Source of the DNA: Plazaster borealis
Taxonomy: Eukaryota > Echinodermata > Asteroidea > Forcipulatida > Labidiasteridae
NCBI GenBank assembly: GCA_021014325.1
Contig: CM037472.1
Coordinates: forward strand, 6,882,001 to 6,946,000
Direction: 5' to 3'
Length of the DNA stretch: 64,000 nucleotides
How positions within the stretch are numbered: the first letter of the stretch is position 1; each line of letters starts with the position of its first letter. The notes under the pieces were generated by a model. The model ran no database searches. It was not told the origin of the DNA and saw only the letters and a list, made by a program, of their open reading frames with translations. Made by a program: the position numbers and the translations under genes. Positions 28,981 to 41,100 of this stretch are shown here, one piece after another.

Positions 28981-29255
28981 AAAGGGAGGGTATACGTTTG
29001 GTAATTACTCCAAAAAATTAAGGACCAGAAAAACTTACTTGGTAAGAAGCAATGCATCTGTTGACAATGTAAAACACTTTGAGAAATTATTCCCTTCCAA
29101 AGTATGTGGATTAAGAGAAAGGGATTCAAAAAAAATGTCTCAGATTAAGTTTTCCTAATTACGGATTATTCTTCCTGCGTGTACATAACCACTCCAGATT
29201 TTCAGCGAAATCTCAAAAATTCTACCTTTTGAAATGAAATTTTCACAGGTTAGTT
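28981..29255. mobile_element. palindromic MITE, truncated copy 3
   Basis: It starts AAAGGGAGGGTATACGTTTG and GTAATTACTCCAAAA, includes TTACTTGGTAAGAAGCAATG and AAACACTTTGAGAAATTATT, and stops at TTTTCACAGGTTAG without its right terminus. It is the most diverged of the three copies in the window. Confidence 0.5.
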
Positions 29256-29320
29256 TTTTGTATATATCTAAATTTATATAGGATTAAAACAGATATACTT
29301 TACAAGATAAGTTGTCAATA

Positions 29321-30030
29321 GACTGTGCAAGTCTCGCGCGTATCGGAACGAGAAAACACGTCAAACGAAGAACTTTTTTTTTTTTTTTAATGAAATCAAA
29401 TCTTTGTTTAAAAATTATCTCTAATGACAAAATCTAAACAATAAAAATACTCATTACATGTTTATAAAATCAGTTTTAGTTTTTATAATAAATACACAAA
29501 TAATGTGTCATTTATTACTGAAGCAAAATTAAAACTCTGGGACAAGGATGGTTATTTGATCTTAACTTTTCAGAAACCACTTACTTGGATTCGCGAAGGT
29601 CACATGGGCATAAAATTAACGCTTGACGCAGTTAATAGACGACGCTGAGGCCTCAACAACCATAGACTGCAATGAAAAGGCTTCGCGTTGTAATTACAGT
29701 ATCTGGTGTTTATCATCACGCATCCAAAACAAGCTTTTACATAAGTTTTATGATCGGAGGTAAGCACAAAATTCTTAATTTTTTGCAGCAACTGGAAGCT
29801 GAGGTCAAGTTTAATTCTCGGGTTTTCCTCGTTATTTTGTTGAATTGATTTTTACTTTCATATTTGTTATCACCAAGTATTACATTCCCAACAACATATA
29901 TATTTTTCCTGGTCATAAACCACGTTAAACTAAAATAATTGACAAAACAAAATCTCGCCCACGTAAATCTCTATATGGTTGGGACCACAATGGTCCCGGA
30001 AGTTCAAATATGCACGAGACTTGCACAGTC
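29321..30030. mobile_element. 710-bp non-autonomous DNA transposon with TA target duplication
   Basis: The left end GACTGTGCAAGTCTCG and the right end (reverse complement GACTGTGCAAGTCTCG) are perfect 16-bp inverted repeats, flanked by TA at 29319-29320 and 30031-30032. TA duplication is typical of Tc1/mariner-type elements. There is no transposase frame inside. A related right end occurs at about 43974-44027. Confidence 0.7.
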
Positions 30031-30039
30031 TATATTACC

Positions 30040-32580
30040 ATACTGATTTGTATTGTGACATCACACTTTGCTTAGCAACCAAGATTGATACACACAAAAA
30101 AATCAATCTTGGCGCTTTGTAGAAGCCCAGAAGTGCTATCAAGCAATATAATGAGCATTGTGCGGCTATTTGGATAAACAGACAAATAATCAACCTTTCA
30201 AATAACTCCAATCAACTTGAGAGAATCAGAATTCTGGTTTGAAAGAGTGGTTAAGATTTATTGTTAAGGTAATTCGAGGACTTGTTCTCCCATTGTTTGG
30301 ACTTTGTTTTGTTTTTAGCGACGTCCCAACACACAAACGTTTGTCGAAACACATTTGTAAATTGCAGCCTTCACTTCGTTCTGTCATTTTAGTGATATCT
30401 CCATTGGTTTACACGGAAGAAAAGCGAAGACATCTTTCCTCTGTTAAATAACCTAGATACCTTTTTTTTAAATTCCTCATTTTTAATGGATAGTGCTCCC
30501 ACCTACCTTTGTTCATTAACATAGTGTATTGCATCAGGCATGCTACTTGGCCATTTGAAAAATGTAGGACAATTTTATTGAGTGCAAAGGCCAACACATG
30601 TACACTTGTATAGGCTTTAATATACTTTTCAGGCTTTTTAATAACTAAAAGAATTTGCTGATTTTTCTGAGGGCCAGAATATCATGGCAGATTAACTGGC
30701 CTTTTTGTTGATTGCTATTGATTGCTATGCGAAAATGCACAGATACAAAACACATTGTTCTACCATAAACATAAACCATTGTCAAGCAATCATTTTGTGT
30801 TTCTTGAAAACGAGAGGATTTTAAAGGATTGTACTCTTCCCAGTTTCCTCCCCCCCCCCCAAAAAAAAGTCTCTCAACATGTAACCCTGCTACTCTTGGT
30901 AACGTTATTTTCCAGTGACTTGACTAATCATTCAAAACCATTCAACCGCACATGTAGTTTGTATTAAATTGTTAGACTATAGAGGGTTAAGAAGAAGGAT
31001 TAGAAGTTCTACCTCTCCACAATGAGTATAGATTTTCATTCACCAATCAAACAAGAGCACAAGCATGTTCCTAAAAAAGGACAAAATGTAGAAAAGTTTG
31101 ATTGTTTCTCAGCCATTGTTTCTCAGTCAATGTAGGAAAATTTAATTCAACATACAAATTAAACCCATGAATTAATACACATTAAGTTGGGGTGTATGCA
31201 TTTTTGTTTAATATTGTAAACGACCTTCTGTTGGAGTGAATGTTATCATTTGAGCAGGCTCAGCAGAAGGCCATAAGAAACCCTAGTCCTTCTGCCAAGC
31301 ACTTGGCAACAAGTTTTCAGGACTAGTCCTCAAATTAAAAGCAAAAACAGGAACAAAATCAAATAAATACAAAGTGTGGATGTGGTGGATGATTTCATGC
31401 AATACTTAACGTAATGAGAGATTTTGAGACACTACACTGTAGGTGGCAGAAGACATAGTGGCTAATTTCCATTGTTTTCAAAAAATGGTGGATTTACCCA
31501 TTGAAGTCTGCTACCACCTAGTGTCCCCAAAAGTCTTTCATTAATGATGACTTTATAAATGTGTGATCATGTTCATGGTTAATATCTAGTAAAGACAAGG
31601 CAAAATACTTTAAAAAAACAACTATTTGAACAATTATAAAAAACAAACTCTAAAATATAGACTTCCTACTTATTCCAATCCTCCAATGTCATATATTTCT
31701 GTATTAAATACTGTCCAAGTCAAGAAAGTAGCATTTTCATTGCTATAATTGGAAATGAAATAACTTTGTGCATGAACATAACAAAAATGGCTGATAAAAC
31801 CTAAACTGTTTTAAACAAACCCAACTTATTTGAACAGATTTGTACAGGTCAGTGGATGGAAATGAATTGACCTTCAAATACCAATGATGTCATCATGTAA
31901 TAATATTGTCATACACACATAAGATGTATACCACACTCAGTTATTATATATTACCAAACCATTCAAAGGAAGATCCTTGTATTATTGCCCAGCCAATGAA
32001 AAGGGCTCTTGAAATAGGTTTTAACATAAACAGAAAAAATACAACATGACAATTCACATTAGTTTCTTCACACAAGTTAAACTAGCCATTTAAATATTGC
32101 TTCAAGTCTTACAATATCAAAGTATCCCCAGTTTCACATTTAAACATATTATAGTGAGATAAAAAACAACATAAATTTGAACAGATTAATAGCACACTTC
32201 ACTTGCATTCAGCAAACAACAATAATAAGCCTCTTTTTCTTTGTGTAATAAACATCTTTCTATATGATAAACAAAAATATAATTCTAAAACACTCTGCTT
32301 AAAACATAGCTATACTCTACAAATAGAAATACCAAAAAATGTTTACAGAGTATTATTCTGTCCATAAAATATGAACATACATGTTTTATTCTGTCCAAAA
32401 AGAATGAACATACATGCATACATATGGACTTTAACAAATGTTGTAATGTACAAACACAAACCAGATTCAAAGACATAAATGTTTTGACACTTTATTTAAT
32501 TTTTATTAGTATGGATATCACTCAAGATGAGTTGTTAAGTCAATGACTAAGATGTACTATAGGACTAGGAGATTCCAATA
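30040..32580. other. intergenic AT-rich DNA, nothing recognised
   Basis: No protein motif, RNA gene or ordered repeat was recognised. Short open frames occur by chance on both strands. Confidence 0.5.
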
Positions 32581-32585
32581 AGACC

Positions 32586-35340
32586 CAAGCTGATTCTCAT
32601 TGAACTTCTGGCTGCTGATACTGCTAGTTAAATGTTAACTAGTTTGATAAGCTGATTCACATTGGACTTCTAGCTGCTGGTACCGCTAGACAATGTTAAC
32701 TAGTTTGATAAGCTGATTCACATTGGACTTCTAGCTGCTGGTACCACTAGACAATGTTAACTAGTTTGATAAGCTGATTCACATTGGACTTCTAGCTGCT
32801 GGTACCGCTAGACAATGTTAACTAGTTTGATAAGATGATTCACATTGGACTTCTAGCTGCTGGTACCGCTAGACAATGTTAACTAGTTTGATAAGATGAT
32901 TCACATTGGACCTCTAGCTGCTGGTACCACTAGACAATGTTAACTGGTTTGATAAGTTGATTCACATTGGACTTCTAGCTGCTGGTACCGCTAGACAATG
33001 TTAACTAGTTTGATAAGATGATTCACATTGGACTTCTAGCTGCTGGTACCGCTAGACAATGTTAACTAGTTTGATAAGATGATTCACATTGGACCTCTAG
33101 CTGCTGGTACTGCTAGACAATGTTAACTAGTTTGATAAGCTGATCCACATTGGACTTCTAGCTGCTGGTACTGCTAGACAATGTTAACTAGTTTGATAAG
33201 ATGATCCACATTGGACCTCTAGCTGCTGGTACCACTAGACAATGTTAACTAGTTTGATAAGATGATTCACATTGGACTTCTAGCTGCTGGTACCGCTAGA
33301 CAATGTTAACTAGTTTGATAAGATGATTCACAGTGGACTTCTAGCTGCTGGTACTGCTAGACAATGTTAACTAGTTTGATAAGATGATCCACAGTGGACT
33401 TCTAGCTGCTGGTACTGCTAGACAATGTTAACTAGTTTGATAAGCTGATTCACAGTGGACTTCTAGCTGTTGATACTGCTAGACAATGTTAACTAGTTTG
33501 ATAAGCTGATTCACATTAGACTTCTAGCTGCTGGTACTGCTAGTTAATGTTAACTAGTTTGATAAGATGATTCACAGTGGACTTCTAGCTGCTGGTACTG
33601 CTAGACAATGTTAACTAGTTTGATAAGATGATTCACAGTGGACTTCTAGCTGCTGGTACTGCTTGACAATGTTAACTAGTTTGATAAGATGATTCACAGT
33701 GGACTTCTAGCTGCTGGTACTGCTAGACAATGTTAACTAGTTTGATAAGCTGATTCACATTGGACTTCTAGCTGCTGGTACTGCTAGACAATGTTAACTA
33801 GTTTGATAAGATGATTCACAGTGGACTTCTAGTTGCTGGTACCACTAGACAATGTTTACTAGTTTGATAAGCTGATTCACATTGGACTTCTAGCTGCTGG
33901 TACCGCTAGACAATGTTAACTAGTTTGATAAGCTGATTCACATTGGACTTCTAGCTGCTGGTACCGCTAGACAATGTTAACTAGTTTGATAAGATGATTC
34001 ACATTGGACCTCTAGCTGCTGGTACCGCTAGACAATGTTAACTAGTTTGATAAGCTGATTCACATTGGACTTCTAGCTGCTGGTACCGCTAGACAATGTT
34101 AACTTGTTTGATAAGCTGATTCACATTGGACTTCTAGCTGCTGGTACCACTAGACAATGTTAACTAGTTTGATAAGACGATTCACAGTGGACTTCTAGCT
34201 GCTGGTACCACTAGACAATGTTAACTAGTTTGATAAGCTGATTCACATTGGACTTCTAGCTGCTGGTACCACTAGACAATGTTAACTAGTTTGATAAGAC
34301 GATTCACAGTGGACTTCTAGCTGCTGGTACCACTAGACAATGTTAACTAGTTTGATAAGCTGATTCACATTGGACTTCTAGCTGCTGGTACCGCTTGACA
34401 ACGTTAACTAGTTTGATAAGATGATTCACAGTGGACTTCTAGTTGCTGGTACCACTAGACAATGTTAACTAGTTTGATAAGCTGATTCACATTGGACCTC
34501 TAGCTGCTGGTACCACTAGACAATGTTAACTAGTTTGATAAGCTGATTCACATTGGACTTCTAGCTGCTGGTACTGCTAGACAATGTTAACTAGTTTGAT
34601 AAGATGATTCACATTGGACTTCTAGCTGCTGGTACCACTAGACAATGTTAACTAGTTTGATAAGCTGATTCACATTGGACTTCTAGCTGCTGGTACCGCT
34701 AGACAATGTTAACTAGTTTGATAAGATGATTCCCATTGGACTTCTAGCTGCTGGTACCGCTAGACAATGTTAACTAGTTTGATAAGCTGATTCACATTGG
34801 ACTTTTAGCTGCTGGTACCACTAGACAATGTTAACTAGTTTGATAAGCTGATTCACATTGGAGTTCTAGCTGCTGGTACCGCTAGACAATGTTAACTAGT
34901 TTGATAAGATGATTCACATTGGACCTCTAGCTGCTGGTACCACTAGACAATATTAACTAGTTTGATAAGCTGATTCACATTGGACTTCTAGCTGCTGGTA
35001 CCGCTAGACAATGTTAACTAGTTTGATAAGATGATCCACATTGGACTTCTAGCTGCTGGTACCACTAGACAATGTTAACTAGTTTGATAAGCTGATCCAC
35101 ATTGGACTTCTAGCTGTTGATACTGCTAGACAATGTTAACTAGTTTGATAAGCTGATTCACATTGGACTTCTAGCTGCTGCTACTGCTAGACAATGTTAA
35201 CTAGTTTGATAAGATGATCCACATTGGACTTCGAGATGCCGGTACCACTAGACAATTTTTACTAGTTTGATAAGATGATCCACATTGGACTTCGAGATGC
35301 CAGTACCACTAGACAATTTTTACTAGTTTGATAAGTCGAT
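32586..35340. repeat. 61-bp satellite array 1, about 45 copies
   Basis: The unit starts TTCTAGCTGCTGGTACCGCT, then AGACAATGTTAACTAGTTTG, then ATAAGCTGATTCACATTGGAC. The period is 61 bp (for example 32674 to 32735). Variable sites recur in combination: GCTG/GATG, ATT/AGT, TACC/TACT, GCTAG/ACTAG. The unit is rich in palindromes (GGTACC, GTTAAC, ACTAGT), and CTAGC...GCTAG can pair across GGTACC. The last two units are diverged (TTCGAGATGCCGGTACC, ATTTTTACTAG). Confidence 0.97.
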
Positions 35341-35676
35341 TCACACCCCTAGTATTTGTACACAAGGATTTTGATTAAATCATGCTTTGGCTTCAAACAT
35401 ATTATATCTGTGCCAAGGAGAAAACAATCTATGGATTAAGAAACAGAGTTGCTCACTAGTCATTATACATAATTATTAAACCATTGTTGAATAGACAGGC
35501 TTAGGTGCTCCCATTGGATTTATCATATATCAGGGCTATAGAGCTGCTAAATATAATTAAAAAATCCATTAGCGAGTATCAAGTACAGTTACATAGGATA
35601 CTTACTTGTTACCAAGAGTGGATCCTTGTTAAATAACTTGCTTAGTGTGTATACTTGTAACAGAGGCTCCACCAAA
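35341..35676. repeat. 336-bp unique flank, copy 1 of a duplication
   Basis: It runs from CACCCCTAGTATTTGTACAC to AGAGGCTCCACCAAA and is repeated at 37209-37543 with only about two differences by eye. It separates the two 61-bp arrays. Confidence 0.95.
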
Positions 35677-37208
35677 AGCTGATTCACATTGGAGTTCTAG
35701 TTGCTGGTACCACTGGACAATGTTAACTTGTTTGATAAGATGATTCTCATTGGACTTCTAGCTGCTGGTACTGCTAGACAATGTTAACTAGTTTGATAAG
35801 ATGATTCACAGTGGACTTCTAGTTGCTGGTACCACTAGACAATGTTAACTAGTTTGATAAGCTGATTCCCATTGGACTTCTAGCTGCTGGTACCACTAGA
35901 CAATGTTAACTAGTTTGATAAGCTGATTCACATTGGACTTCTAGCTGCTGGTACCGCTAAACAATGTTAACTAGTTTGATAAGCTGATTCACATTGGACT
36001 TCTGGCTGCTGATACTGCTAGTTAATGTTAACTAGTTTGATAAGCTGATTCACATTGGACTTCTAGCTGCTGGTACCGCTAGACAATGTTAACTAGTTTG
36101 ATAAGCTGATTCACATTAGACTTCTAGCTGCTGGTACCACTAGACAATGTTAACTAGTTTGATAAGATGATTCACAGTGGACTTCTAGCTGCTGGTACCG
36201 CTAGACAATGTTAACTAGTTTGATAAGCTGATTCACATTGGACTTCTAGCTGCTGGTACCGCTAGACAATGTTAACTTGTTTGATAAGCTGATTCACATT
36301 GGACTTCTAGCTGCTGGTACCGCTAGACAATGTTAACTAGTTTGATAAGCTGATTCACATTGGACTTCTAGCTGCTGGTACCACTAGACAATGTTAACTA
36401 GTTTGATAAGCTGATTCACATTGGACTTCTAGCTGCTGGTACCGCTAGACAATGTTAACTTGTTTGATAAGCTGATTCACATTGGACTTCTAGCTGCTGG
36501 TACCGCTAGACAATGTTAACTAGTTTGATAAGCTGATTCACATTAGACTTCTAGCTGCTGGTACCGCTAGACAATGTTAACTAGTTTGATAAGATGATTC
36601 ACAGTGGACTTCTAGTTGCTGGTACTGCTTGACAATGTTAACTAGTTTGATAAGATGATCCACATTGGACTTCTAGCTGCTGGTACCACTAGACAATGTT
36701 AACTAGTTTGATAAGCTGATTCACATTGGAGTTCTAGCTGCTGGTACCGCTAGACAATGTTAACTAGTTTGATAAGATGATTCACATTGGACTTCTAGCT
36801 GCTGGTACTGCTTGACAATGTTAACTAGTTTGATAAGCTGATTCACATTGGACCTCTAGCTGCTGGTACCACTAGACAATGTTAACTAGTTTGATAAGAT
36901 GATTCACAGTGGACTTCTAGCTGCTGGTACCACTAGACAATGTTAACTAGTTTGATAAGCTGATTCCCATTGGACTTCTAGCTGCTGGTACCACTAGACA
37001 ATGTTAACTAGTTTGATAAGCTGATCCACATTGGACTTCTAGCTGTTGATACTGCTAGACAATGTTAACTAGTTTGATAAGCTGATTCACATTGGACTTC
37101 TAGCTGCTGATACTGCTAGACAATGTTAACTAGTTTGATAAGATGATCCACATTGGACTTCGAGATGCCGGTACCGCTAGACAATTTTTACTAGTTTGAT
37201 AAGTCGAT
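35677..37208. repeat. 61-bp satellite array 2, about 25 copies
   Basis: This is the same 61-bp family as array 1. It ends with the same diverged terminal unit and the same flank, so array plus flank was duplicated as a block. Internal unit order differs from array 1, showing later expansion or contraction. Confidence 0.97.
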
Positions 37209-37543
37209 TCACACCCCTAGTATTTGTACACAAGGATTTTGATTAAATCATGCTTTGGCTTCAAACATATTATATCTGTGCCAAGGAGAAAACAATCTAT
37301 GGATTAAGAAACAGAGTTGCTCACTAGTCATTATACATAATTATTAAACCATTGTTGAATAGACAGGCTTAGGTGCTCCCATTGGATTTATCATATATCA
37401 GGGCTATAGAGCTGCTAAATATAATAAAAAATCCATTAGCGAGTATCAAGTACAGTTACATAGGATACTTACTCGTTACCAAGAGTGGATCCTTGTTAAA
37501 TAACTTGCTTAGTGTGTATACTTGTAACAGAGGCTCCACCAAA
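37209..37543. repeat. 336-bp unique flank, copy 2
   Basis: This is the second copy of the 35341-35676 segment. After ACCAAA the sequence leaves the duplication and enters the 3' side of FUT8, 223 bp from its stop codon. Confidence 0.95.
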
Positions 37544-37765
37544 TTTTCAAAAGTGCTTCCTGAATACCAAGGAAAGTCTTGCACAATAAAATATAAACTG
37601 GCATAAAAACAAACCCATGTGAATACAAAACATACATTTTCTAACGAGTTGTATAAAAAATTGACACAATATAATTTTTAATATACTTTTTAGAGTTATT
37701 ACTAGCTTTTTTTATCATGCAAATTAAAAATAATTAACAAAAAGTGTACATTAGTCTACTCAACG

Positions 37766-38125
37766 TTATACTTCAGTATTGTTGTTGTTTTTCGATAGGA
37801 TGTGCAGAGGGACTTGTGGGTAAGTGGGCATCTTAACAATGTCAATAATTTCTTGTACCTTGTAGGATGGGTAGAGACCAGTATTCTTCATTCTGAGCTG
37901 ATGATTCTTGCCTTTAGAGTAGCCATCCCAATGGTTACCAGCTACTCCAATGATATCACCAGGGGATAACGCTATCTCATCCTTTCCTATTGGCTTGTGC
38001 TCGTACAAAGCTGTTTGTCTATGTTCATTTTGTCCACCAAAATAATAAACATCATCCAGGGAATGGAAGAACGCTGATGCATCAGGGTGGTAGGTCTGCA
38101 TTATTTCATAAGCAACTCTACAAAC
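37766..38125 (-). CDS. FUT8: FUT8 last coding exon: end of catalytic domain and SH3
   Basis: This 360-bp exon encodes [40 protein letters not shown] and the SH3 domain [17 protein letters not shown]...[11 protein letters not shown], ending in TEV and a stop. The acceptor is gtttag. Stop-proximal sequence lies 223 bp from the satellite duplication. Confidence 0.96.
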   Translation of the reverse strand, partial: VCRVAYEIMQTYHPDASAFFHSLDDVYYFGGQNEHRQTALYEHKPIGKDEIALSPGDIIGVAGNHWDGYSKGKNHQLRMKNTGLYPSYKVQEIIDIVKMPTYPQVPLHILSKNNNNTEV

Positions 38126-41100
38126 CTAAACAAACACACACAAAATATCCTCACAGTTATTATTTGTATTAGTTTCATTTTCTTGAGTTACAAGTTTGGT
38201 TTATTTTTTAAAGGACGACAATATCTTTTCAATGATTAGCAGAGTTGTTTTGTTTGCTTTACCATGGAAGCTTTGAGGTTGAAAACTTAATAAAGATCAA
38301 CTAAAATTTAGGAAACACTGTTTGTGTTCGTAGTGAATGTTAAGTTTGCAACATTGGAAAGTTGTGCTCAGAAGTTTGCTCAACTGTACCGTCGTATCAA
38401 AGAAACAAATTGTAAAAAAAATGACTGAAAATATTCACATCATACCTTCGAAAAAGAAAACTAATGCCTCTATTACCTACAGATAACTTCTTTACCTAAA
38501 ACTCTCTGAAAATCCATTCAAATCGTGGTATTCTGTGTGTAAAAACACCCATAACTTTATTATGAAAGGAAATATGGTCGCCATAGACCATGTAAGTCTC
38601 ACGCCGATAAGGTCAACATTGTGCATTTCAGGCACCTCTGAGCCATCAGCTATAGGAGATTAAAGTGAGTGCAATTTTGTGTGATTTTTATTTCTGTCAC
38701 ATCACTTTTTTCAAGCCCCCCAAAACATAATGGTGGAATGATTACATTTAAAACTAACAATGTAATCAATAAAAATAAAATGAAATCTGGAAAATACAGA
38801 AATAGTGCTTGACCTCCAACACCCGGCTCAAGTGTCAAATTGCAAACTTACGCCGACTGTGTTGCGCAAACCGTGTCGACTGCACTAACAAACTGAAGTT
38901 AGGTATAGTTTAAATCCAGATGTAAGTGCTTTGTTAATTAGCGCGAGAACAGACCTTGTGTCGCAAGAATTTTACGTGATGTTGCATGGCGTCGCCAGGA
39001 CAATGACGTCCTAGTTATACTACTATTAAATGTAGCAGCTTGCTCTAATTTGCATGTGTGTACGTCAAGGATCACAAAAATCACCTTTTATTGCATTTTC
39101 TTTATGGTCAAATGAGAAGCAGAAATTAAAGTCAGCTTTTAAAAAAATAATTTTTTTCCCAAGATTTGCGAAATTAGGAATTTCTAAATTTAGTGTTGTT
39201 TTTTTTTCCTTTTGTAAAACTTAAGATACAACTTGCCAAACTTCTCGGGCGGTTTGGGGCAGTTTCAGGAGTAACAGGCAGGGCAGTTTTGGGCAGTTTG
39301 AGATAGGGTTAGGCTCTGTCTGCCCTCTATAACTACATTTAAAAAAAAATTTTTTTTTAAACAGCACCAGCATGGCTTTTACAAACAACAAATATGCATT
39401 TTGCTCTGCATCAAACAACACTAAAAACAAATGCAAGAGGCAGCAAGCCAGACAGCGGCAACTTGTTCAGAGTTTCTAATGTCATTTTAACGCATAAGAC
39501 GTTTGAGCGTGTGCTAAAGGGGTGTAGCTTCATAGACAGGTGTTTATACTTTTGTAACTTCCTCATTCTTGTTTTCTTGTTATTTACACATTTTAATTCT
39601 ATTTGTAATGTTTTTACAGTTTTTACTTTTACTCTTTATTGCTATATATTGTATTGTTAATCACAACCAATTTGGACTGTTTGCCATGAAATGTGATGAA
39701 GATAATATGAAATGAATGAATGAAATGTTATTGGCACAAAAGCCATTAAATTGATCACCAGAATGAAAGAAGTCAAAGACACCTGGTAAAGCGCTAAATG
39801 CACATCAGTGTAGAGTAAAACTCACATGCATTGTGTATACTCAAAAAGTGATGTTTGCAACTTTGACATAAAATATGATGTTTAGTCTAATAAACTTGCA
39901 TATCTCAAATTTAAGACTGGTTGAGCATGGTACCACCACACCAGTAGCGGCATTAAGTACTGCTACTAAGAAGCTTACTTAGACTTGAGACTGCTCTACA
40001 ACTCTTCCTCTTTAACCACTTACCACCAACAATTCAAAACTTTGTCCCTGCTCACCCGCTGGATAAATTTTCAGAGTTTTAAGAATATATATGATATATT
40101 TTTAGGAATCTAGTTTTCACAATGACCCACAACTTAATCAAACAAAAACAACAGATGTTCCCAAAAGGCATTAGGATTTCTTTTTCTTAAAAAAGACAAC
40201 ATGAGGTTGTGTTCACCGTGAATCGGCCAAACCCTTGGCCGTAAGCCATGGCTGATAATCCGGAGTAGACAATCTGGAATCTCAGACTTACTTCCCATGC
40301 CGAAATACAATAGTAAACAACCATGACAGCCTATCGATCTTTCATAACCTTGTTTGTCCAACAAATAGACAATGGTCTGATATTAAGGATTACACAGTAT
40401 TCCCTGGAGAAAGGGAGATTTTGAGCAAGAATTTCAGGATCTTTTGTCCCTCTTTAAATTAGGCAAACAAAGCGATCATAATCATGTATTTTAGGTAGTT
40501 CAACTATTTATGTGGCAAATCAAGGCTTTTACGCGATGGATTTATTTTTATAAATGATCGGTATCGCAAATCGAATTGTGATATAGTTGTGGTACATTCA
40601 GCAGGTAACTCTGAACACACAAGCGCTACACAATGCACATCTATTTGTGTACAGCGCCACATAGGAAGAGTCCTATAATAGGGCTAGCACGCATACAGAT
40701 ATTATTGGTTGGCAAATGCCAAAGAGTTGTGCACAAGGGAGACGCACAAACATGTATGCGTCACACCACCATCAGCCCCATACAAAAAGGCGCAATGTTT
40801 CCTCTTTTTGCCAACCAACAGTGTTAGTGTGCGAATGAGATTTGCATATTTCATGAGAAGGGTCTATTCTAAAAACTCTGATGTCAATTTAGTCAAGTAA
40901 AAACTGATGCATTTATTACTGTTGCAATGATCGTAACCCTGCGCCTCCAGTTCTAAGCATAGCTTACAAATCAGACATCGCATTTCCCAACTGCATCTAT
41001 AATGTACACTTGGTCAAATTGGTTTAAGTTACCTGTTTTTTTCCTCTCTTTATTTACGCTCAGGCAATTTATTTGTCATAATTAATTTCCCAGGTAGAAA

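Noticed and set aside
32586..37208. Regular repeats resembling a CRISPR array
   Set aside because: The 61-bp units are contiguous with no unique spacers, and the genome is animal. The same holds for the 53-bp and 52-bp arrays.
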